Source: Paenibacillus cisolokensis (GTDB lineage Bacteria > Bacillota > Bacilli > Paenibacillales > Paenibacillaceae). Taken from it: a stretch of DNA of 60,493 nt. The notes below the pieces were generated by a model, which saw nothing but the letters and a program-made list of their open reading frames with translations, was not told the origin of the DNA and ran no database searches. Positions 55,563 to 60,493 of the stretch are shown one piece after another. The stretch spans positions 1 to 60,493 of the forward strand of contig NZ_BOVJ01000008.1 of assembly GCF_018403665.1 (NCBI RefSeq), read 5' to 3'. Position 1 is the first letter of the stretch, and every line of letters starts with the position of its first letter. The position numbers were made by a program, and so were the translations under genes.

Positions 55563-55604
55563 GCGGGCCTCTTCCGGCTTATTCGGAAGAGGCCGCTTTC
55601 TTTT
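55563..55604 (+). terminator. Terminator of the trp operon
   Basis: GCGG(G)CCTCTTCCG pairs with CGGAAGAGGCCGC (one bulged G), followed by TTTCTTTT. Confidence 0.88.
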
Positions 55605-55692
55605 GCGCGAAAGCACTTTAAAATGAAGAAAAGATATGAGACAATGGACTTCATGTAAGATGATTTTAGTCAACTTATGGGGTGAAGCATCG

Positions 55693-56790
55693 ATGCAACC
55701 GAAACAGAATATCGTCCACTTGCCCGTTTACCAGCCCGGCAAACCGGTAGACGACGTCAAGCGGGAATTGGGGCTTACGGAGGTCATCAAGCTGGCTTCC
55801 AATGAAAATCCGTTTGGCTGTTCCGAGCAAGCGAAAGCGGCGATGATGGAGGAAATCGCCAATGCGAGCATTTATCCGGACGGCGCGAGCCAGAAGCTGG
55901 CCGCCGCGGTTGCCGGCCATCTCGGGGTGGAGCGCGATCAGCTTATTTTCGGCGCAGGTTCGGACGAAGTCATTCTGATGATCGCCCGTGCGTATCTCGT
56001 TCCGGGGGACGAGACGATCATGGCGGACGAAACGTTCCCGCAATACAAGCACAATTCCGAGATCGAGAACGCCCGCGTAATCGAGGTGCCGCTCAAGGAT
56101 GGAAAGCACGATCTGGAAGCGATGCTGGCAAAGGTGACGCCGCGCACCAAAATTATCTGGATCTGCAATCCGAACAATCCGACCGGCACGATCGTGACAG
56201 GCGAGGAATTGGACAGCTTCATGAAGCGCGTTCCGGCAAGCGTCCTGGTCGTGCTGGACGAAGCTTACTGCGAGTATATAAACGCCCCGGAATATCCGGA
56301 CAGCCTGGCCATGCTGAAGGAGTACCGGAACCTTGTGCTGCTTCGCACCTTTTCCAAAATATACGGATTGGCAGCGCTGCGCGTCGGTTACGCGATCGGT
56401 CATTCCGATGTGATCCGTTCGGTGAATCAGGTCCGCGAGCCGTTCAATACGACGCGGATGGGGCAGGCGGCGGCCGCGGCGGCGATCGCCGACCAGGCGT
56501 TCGTACGGAGCTGCCGGGAACGCAATGCCGAAGGCCTCGCTTATCTGTGCGGCGAATTCGACCGGATGGGCTTGTCTTATTTCCCGCCGTACGGCAATTT
56601 TGTGATGGTCGACGTGAAGCTCCCGTCTCAGCAAGTGTTCGAAGCGTTGCTGCGCAAAGGCATCATCGCGCGCGCCCGGTGGACGCACTATCCGCATCAT
56701 ATCCGGATTACGGTGGGCAGCAGGGAACAGAACGAGAAATTTATCAAAGCGCTGGAGGAAGTGCTGCAGGCTGCTGCAGTGCTCGGATAA
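55693..56790 (+). CDS. hisC: Histidinol-phosphate / aromatic aminotransferase
   Basis: PLP-dependent class I/II aminotransferase used for histidine and, in Bacillus, for Tyr and Phe. 365 residues with KLASNENPFGCS, CNPNNPTGTIVT, VLDEAYCEY and the PLP lysine in RTFSKIYGLAALRVGY. ATG 55693 follows GGGGTGAAG. The 158 nt between trpA and here hold a terminator but no convincing promoter. Position before tyrA favours a role in aromatic transamination. Confidence 0.94.
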   Translation: MQPKQNIVHLPVYQPGKPVDDVKRELGLTEVIKLASNENPFGCSEQAKAAMMEEIANASIYPDGASQKLAAAVAGHLGVERDQLIFGAGSDEVILMIARAYLVPGDETIMADETFPQYKHNSEIENARVIEVPLKDGKHDLEAMLAKVTPRTKIIWICNPNNPTGTIVTGEELDSFMKRVPASVLVVLDEAYCEYINAPEYPDSLAMLKEYRNLVLLRTFSKIYGLAALRVGYAIGHSDVIRSVNQVREPFNTTRMGQAAAAAAIADQAFVRSCRERNAEGLAYLCGEFDRMGLSYFPPYGNFVMVDVKLPSQQVFEALLRKGIIARARWTHYPHHIRITVGSREQNEKFIKALEEVLQAAAVLG

Positions 56791-56793
56791 CCG

Positions 56794-57884
56794 ATGACGA
56801 CCGTTACCATTTTCGGCGTAGGACTGATCGGCGGTTCGCTCGCTTTATGCTTCAAGGGCAAGCCCGGCATGAAAGTTGTCGGCCATTCCGTTCGCCGTTC
56901 CTCTGTCGAAAATATGTCAGCCGCGGCGTTGTGGACGAGGCGACGACGTCGATGCGGGAAGCGGCCGAGCAAGCGGACTTTATCTTTTTATGCGTGCCGG
57001 TAGGGGAGCTTGAATCATACCTCGAACAGATCGCCGGATTCGACTTGAAGCCCGGATGCATCATTAGCGACGTCGGCAGCACGAAGGCGTCGATCGCGGC
57101 CTGCGCGAGAAAGCTCGGGAACCGCAATGCCGTCTTTATCGGCGGCCATCCGATGGCCGGTTCCGAACGGACGGGAGTGGAGGCGGCGACCTCGATTTTG
57201 TTCGAGAACGCCTTCTACGTATTGACGCCGGAGCCGTCGACGCCGCCCGAAGCGCTGACCCGGCTGACGGACCTGCTCAAGCATACCCGGGCCCATATCG
57301 TCACCGTCGATGCGGAGAAGCATGACGAGATCGTCGGGGCGATCAGCCATCTGCCGCATATTATCGCGGTTGCGCTCGTCAACCAGATCCGGCGCTACAA
57401 CGAGCAGAACGGCTTGTACGAACTGCTGGCGGCGGGAGGCTTCCGGGACATTACGCGCATTGCCTCGAGCGATCCGGCGCTGTGGCGGGACATTCTGATC
57501 CATAACCGGGAAGTGCTGCTGCGGCTGATGCGGGACTGGAACGAAGAGACCGGCCGGTTCATCCGTATGCTGGAACAGGCGGACGCGGCGGGCATCGAAG
57601 AAGCGTTCCGCATGTCGGGCGAGTTTCGCAGCCGGTTGCCGGAACGGCGCAAAGGCATGATCCATTCCATCTACGAGTGTTATATCGACGTCCCGGATCA
57701 TCCGGGCATTATCGGCCGCATTGCCACGGAACTGGGCAACCGGCATATCAATCTGAGCAATTTGCAAATTATCGAAAGCAGGGAAGAGGTTCCCGGCGTG
57801 CTCCGGCTGTCGTTCCGGACGCAGGAGGATCTCGATCACGCGATCGCGTCGCTGAAGGAGCTTGGCTACACGGCCCGTTATTGA
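56794..57884 (+). CDS. tyrA: Prephenate dehydrogenase with ACT domain (one frame break)
   Basis: NAD-dependent oxidative decarboxylation of prephenate on the way to tyrosine. NAD motif IFGVGLIGGSLAL; catalytic block FIGGHPMAGSERTGVEAA, EIVGAISHLPHIIAVAL; C-terminal ACT domain (VPDHPGIIGRIATELGNRHI). The frame breaks in GAAAATATG; one more A in 56909-56912 restores SSVEKYVSRGVVDEATTSM. Repaired length 363. Confidence 0.95.
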
Positions 57885-57906
57885 CGGCGGCAACCCCGGA
57901 ACCGGT

Positions 57907-57953
57907 ACCTGTTTCCCCCGCATGCCGGCGGGGCATGCAGGGGAAGCAGGTTT
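57907..57953 (+). terminator. Large hairpin after tyrA
   Basis: ACCTGTTTCCCCCGCATGCC pairs almost perfectly with the segment 57933-57952 (two imperfect positions), followed only by TTT. Probably the hisC-tyrA terminator. Confidence 0.65.
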
Positions 57954-57986
57954 GCCGGCTTCAGGCAGAAAAAATGAAAACGCTTA

Positions 57987-58015
57987 TTGACAAGATGAAA
58001 ACGGATACATATAAT
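57987..58015 (+). promoter_or_regulatory. Perfect-consensus sigma-A promoter
   Basis: TTGACA (57987-57992), exactly 17 nt, TATAAT (58010-58015). The strongest promoter in the window; no protein gene follows within 300 nt. Confidence 0.93.
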
Positions 58016-58021
58016 AGAGGT

Positions 58022-58095
58022 ACAGTATGGTTTCTCTCCACTCCTATCCAAATTATCGCACGTTGTGCGGCCACCCTTCGGGGTGGTTTTTTTTT
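58022..58095 (+). ncRNA. Candidate small RNA, about 74 nt
   Basis: Bounded by the perfect promoter (start expected near 58022) and an intrinsic terminator CCACCC-TTCG-GGGTGG (58071-58086) with nine Ts. A small hairpin GCAC/GTGC (58058-58068) precedes the terminator. The first part is unpaired and pyrimidine-rich (TTTCTCTCCACTCCTATCC, 58031-58049), with CTCTCC and CTCC that could pair with ribosome-binding sites. An ATG at 58027 has no ribosome-binding site. It matches no RNA family I know. Confidence 0.7.
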
Positions 58096-58241
58096 CTATT
58101 CTAAGAATCATCTCATTTTAACCTTTAGGCCGCACTGTATGATACAATACCATGAGACGCCCCGTTATGTAAAATAATGGCTGGCCGTTCGCGTTTCCAG
58201 TCCGAACGTTCATTAATCTTTCTTCATTTTTGATGATCACC

Positions 58242-58267
58242 GCAACTTTTCGCTTCCCGGCCGGTAA
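58242..58267 (+). promoter_or_regulatory. Possible ECF-type autoregulated promoter
   Basis: GCAACTTTT (58242-58250) and GGTAA (58263-58267) sit 16 nt apart (from AAC to GGTA), resembling the ECF pattern (TGAAAC, 16-17 nt, CGTA) at three-quarters match. ECF genes are commonly self-activated. The rest of the 58096-58322 gap shows nothing else I can name. Confidence 0.3.
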
Positions 58268-58322
58268 AAGGATGGTATAACCGGATTGGGAAGACCGCGC
58301 AGGTGAGGAGGTTCGCCTGTTT

Positions 58323-58916
58323 ATGTTGGATTCCCAGATCGTACGGGAAATAAAGGACGGCAACGTGCAGCTGTTTGCGGAACTGATGAAACGGTACCAG
58401 CGCAAAATATTCGTCTTTATCTATCGGATGCTTAAAAGTTCCCATCTTGAAATGATGGCGGAAGACCTTTGCGCAGAGACGTTCTACAAGGCGTACCGGA
58501 GCCTTCGATCGTTTCGCGAATTGGATGCGTCTTTCTCGACGTGGCTGTACACCATTGCCCGAAATACTGTGCTCAGCGAACTGCGCAAGCAGAAAAACGG
58601 AACATTATCTCTCGATGAAGCCGGCCTTTCGCCTGCGGCGCCGCCCGAGTACGTTCCGGAGCAGTCGCTGCTCCGAAGCGAGAGGGCTTCCATGGTGAGG
58701 GCCGCTATTAATAATTTGCCGGAGAAGCAGCGAACGGCTCTTATTCTGCGCGAATACGAGCAGATGGATTATCAGGAAATCGCCGCCATTTTGGGGCAGA
58801 CGGTCAGCTCCGTCAAATCGCTTCTGTTTCGGGCCCGTGTAAGCGTCAGATCGCAGCTTGAGCCGTATGTCGTCAATGCGCCGCTGGATGAACATGAAGG
58901 GATGAAGACGCGATGA
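58323..58916 (+). CDS. ECF-family RNA polymerase sigma factor
   Basis: A 197-residue sigma-70 family protein with region 2 (LMKRYQRKIFVFIYRML, LCAETFYKAYRSLRSF, STWLYTIARNTV) and region 4 (LPEKQRTALILREYEQMDY, EIAAILGQTVSSVKSLLFRAR). It resembles the SigW/RpoE group. GTGAGGAGG precedes ATG 58323. The next gene, a zinc-finger anti-sigma factor, overlaps it by ATGA. Confidence 0.92.
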   Translation: MLDSQIVREIKDGNVQLFAELMKRYQRKIFVFIYRMLKSSHLEMMAEDLCAETFYKAYRSLRSFRELDASFSTWLYTIARNTVLSELRKQKNGTLSLDEAGLSPAAPPEYVPEQSLLRSERASMVRAAINNLPEKQRTALILREYEQMDYQEIAAILGQTVSSVKSLLFRARVSVRSQLEPYVVNAPLDEHEGMKTR

Positions 58917-59527
58917 AGTGCCAGGATGTCCAGAAGACGCTAGCCTTTTATTGGGATTTGCCGAATGACGCCCCCGAACGTCTCATGGCCGATGCCCATA
59001 TTGCCGGTTGTCCGGATTGCGCCGAACAATTTCGGCTGTGGGAAGAAAGTATGTTGACCATTCGCAGTCTCGGGGAAGACGATGTTCCGGACGGACCGGG
59101 AGAGCATGTCGGGAACGCAGTGATGGCGCGCATCTACAGCGAGCAGGCATGGCTTAGGCCCGTTCAGCAGAAAAGCTATACGTTCACCCGCAAGGTGCGG
59201 CGCCGCACCGCGGCGATCGTCGCCTGTGTGACGGCGCTGTTCGCATGCGGCCTGCTCTTCCTGGCGTTCGCGGATTTGCACACCGCGGATAACGGACAGG
59301 TTCAGCAAGTAACCGGTCTGCTTGAAACCGCGAATGCGTCTGCGGACGGAATCGGCGTAATCAGCGCCAAGTTCTACTCCGAAATTCCGGTAGCCAGCGT
59401 GAGCGACCCGATCGTGCTCAAGATGGAGCCGGAAGTGCCGGAGTATACGTACTGGATTGCGCTGCTCGTGCTCGGAATCGTCATTTCACTGCTTTTGCTC
59501 GGCTGGCTTTCGCGCACCCGGCGCTGA
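58913..59527 (+). CDS. Zinc-finger anti-sigma factor, membrane-bound
   Basis: A 204-residue cognate anti-sigma factor. The N-terminal ZAS-type zinc site is HIAGCPDCAEQF (HX3CX2C). Two hydrophobic segments follow: AAIVACVTALFACGLLFLAF (about residues 100-120) and YWIALLVLGIVISLLLLGWL near the C-terminus, with a 60-residue stretch between them. RsiW has one span; the second is unusual. Regulated proteolysis (PrsW is in this window) is the likely release route. Confidence 0.85.
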   Translation: MKCQDVQKTLAFYWDLPNDAPERLMADAHIAGCPDCAEQFRLWEESMLTIRSLGEDDVPDGPGEHVGNAVMARIYSEQAWLRPVQQKSYTFTRKVRRRTAAIVACVTALFACGLLFLAFADLHTADNGQVQQVTGLLETANASADGIGVISAKFYSEIPVASVSDPIVLKMEPEVPEYTYWIALLVLGIVISLLLLGWLSRTRR

Positions 59528-59578
59528 CTCCAGGCCAGAAGATTGCGCGGCGGTTATGGAAAGGGGAACGTCATCGAA

Positions 59579-60157
59579 GTGTTCATCGGTTTGGTCAGGC
59601 ACGGTCAAACGGACTGGAATGCCCTGGGCAAAATACAGGGACAAACGGATATTCCGTTGAATGCGGCAGGAGTCGCGCAAGCGCGCGCGCTGGCCGAACG
59701 GCTCGCGCAGGACGAATGGAAGTGGGAGGCGGTCGTGGCGAGCACGCTGCAACGCGCCGTGGAAACGGCGCGCATTATCGCGCAGAGGCTTCGCCTTCCC
59801 GCGCCGGCGAGCGATCCTAGGCTGAACGAGCGGCGCTTCGGAGACGCCGAAGGGACGACGGAAGCGGAGCGGCTTGCCCGTTGGGGGGCTGACTGGCGCT
59901 CGGCCGATTTGGGCCAGGAAAGCGACGGCGAGGTGCGCGAGCGGGCTTCCGCCTTTCTGGCGGACTGGAGGCGCCGCATGCCCGACGGCAAGCTGCTCGT
60001 CGTCACGCACGGGAGTTTTCTGGCTCAAATGATGGCCGTCATGAACGGGGACCTTGAGATTCGCCATATCGGGAACATGTCTTATTCGATTCTCGAATAT
60101 CAGGACGGCAAATGGCATTCGCACTTGCACAATTGCACCAGGCATCTGGAAAGCTGA
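59579..60157 (+). CDS. Histidine phosphatase family protein
   Basis: A 192-residue phosphoglycerate-mutase-like phosphatase: catalytic LVRHGQTDWNALGKIQG, ASTLQRAVETARII, NERRFGDAEG and the second histidine in VVTHGSF. The substrate is unknown (relatives act on alpha-ribazole phosphate, PGA or sugars). I choose GTG 59579 (FIGLVRHGQT) since AAAGGGG lies 12 nt upstream; an upstream TTG at 59543 is possible. Confidence 0.85.
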   Translation: MFIGLVRHGQTDWNALGKIQGQTDIPLNAAGVAQARALAERLAQDEWKWEAVVASTLQRAVETARIIAQRLRLPAPASDPRLNERRFGDAEGTTEAERLARWGADWRSADLGQESDGEVRERASAFLADWRRRMPDGKLLVVTHGSFLAQMMAVMNGDLEIRHIGNMSYSILEYQDGKWHSHLHNCTRHLES

Positions 60158-60332
60158 CGGCATCGCCGTCGGTGGCTGTCTCACATGTTCAGATTCATTT
60201 TCTATCTGCAGACCATAAGAAGGCCAGTAATACAATTGAATTCGTTCCTGAATGTTGCTGAACCCCAGGGCTCATTTGTCAGCGAGGTGTGCGAGGGGAT
60301 ATTGGATAAGTTTACCCGGATCAAAACCAATA

Positions 60333-60353
60333 TTGCAAAAGTGCAGTTTTTTT
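60333..60353 (+). repeat. Copy 1 of a short repeat (degenerate)
   Basis: TTGCAAAAGTGCAG followed by seven Ts resembles the core of copies 2 and 3. It lies in a low-GC tail without a convincing gene. Confidence 0.5.
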
Positions 60354-60373
60354 CCGGTATTAAAAGCCGGAAC

Positions 60374-60404
60374 GCTCAAATTTCTGCGATAATACAGTAT
60401 TTTT
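60374..60404 (+). repeat. Copy 2, left arm of a 31-bp inverted repeat
   Basis: The 31-nt unit begins GCTCAAATT and ends ATTTTT, with a CTGCGA...CAG core. It matches the complement of copy 3 at 26 of 31 positions; the arms are 34 nt apart. Confidence 0.7.
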
Positions 60405-60438
60405 GGCCTCCAAGCGGCGTGTAAGGCGGAAGTGATCA

Positions 60439-60469
60439 AAAAATCCTGCACTTTCGCAGTAATTTGAGC
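60439..60469 (-). repeat. Copy 3, right arm of the inverted repeat
   Basis: On the minus strand it begins GCTCAAATT, has ACTGCGAAAGTGCAGG as core and ends ATTTTT. The RNA of this region would fold into a long stem. The sequence from 60158 to 60493 otherwise shows no gene I can support. Confidence 0.7.
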
Positions 60470-60493
60470 CAAAGACATCTGTCGGGGGCAAAA

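Noticed and set aside
1063-56912. Calling the sixteen frame-broken genes pseudogenes
   Set aside because: Codon choice and family motifs are intact on both sides, essential genes are included and the lesions are one-base homopolymer losses, so sequence error is the simpler reading.
58027-58140. Short open frame starting inside the small RNA
   Set aside because: No ribosome-binding site; it runs through the terminator hairpin and poly-T tract as polyphenylalanine.
60185-60478. Small open frames on both strands at the right edge
   Set aside because: No ribosome-binding site or family motif, and they run through the inverted repeat.
1-60493. Insertion sequence, prophage or CRISPR array
   Set aside because: No transposase, integrase, phage gene or regularly spaced repeat array was found; the window is core chromosome.

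Overview
The window looks like a chromosomal core region from a GC-rich, endospore-forming Gram-positive bacterium of the Paenibacillaceae type (Paenibacillus/Cohnella-like). Three things point there: the spore genes (ytfJ, dacB-spmA-spmB, ypeB, spoVIF, spoIVA), the aerobic-respiration set resABCDE, and a gene order that follows the Bacillus rib-scp-res-serA-gudB-ypfD-der-spoIVA-hup-mtrB-hep-aro-trp-hisC-tyrA block. I see no insertion sequence, prophage or CRISPR array.

Layout: riboflavin operon ribD-ribE-ribBA-ribH with scpA-scpB behind it (48-5041); ytfI-ytfJ (5103-6235); dacB-spmA-spmB behind a sigma-E-like promoter (6303-8850); rluB; resA-resB-resC-resD-resE (9839-15525); convergent serA; a stretch of small membrane proteins, hydrolases and a MecA-type adaptor; gudB-prsW; ypeB, ypfA, ypfB, cmk, plsC and the S1-domain gene (24356-29475); yphA-der-plsY-gpsA-spoVIF; a DUF2768/ferredoxin/nucleotidyltransferase/ferredoxin/lipoprotein group; spoIVA; hup; tRNA-Pro(GGG); mtrB; a menaquinone cluster hepS-menG-ubiA(mqnP-like)-ubiX-mqnA-hepT; ndk-cheR; aroC-aroB-aroH; the trp operon; hisC-tyrA; a probable small RNA; an ECF sigma/anti-sigma pair; a histidine phosphatase; and a low-GC repeat cluster at the right edge. 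Many junctions are ATGA or GTGA overlaps (ribBA/ribH, menG/ubiA/ubiX, mqnA/hepT, aroB/aroH, trpC/trpF/trpB, sigma/anti-sigma), so these are tightly coupled operons.

How the parts work together: aroC-aroB-aroH, trpEDCFBA and hisC-tyrA make chorismate and the aromatic amino acids. The trp leader carries an eleven-triplet TRAP site and a terminator, and TRAP itself (mtrB) is encoded about 10 kb upstream, so sensor and target are both visible. MqnA drains chorismate into the futalosine route to menaquinone, and HepS/HepT, UbiA, UbiX and MenG supply the other steps present here; the product would feed the respiratory chain that resABC/DE build and regulate.

The most striking global property is that 16 otherwise well-conserved genes, including normally essential ones such as der, carry 18 frame breaks. 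Seventeen are explained by loss of one base, nearly always inside a homopolymer run. I treat these as probable sequencing or assembly errors and annotate the full-length genes across them. The best candidate for something undescribed is a roughly 74-nt RNA at 58022-58095, with a perfect consensus promoter, a strong terminator and a pyrimidine-rich 5' half that could pair with ribosome-binding sites.
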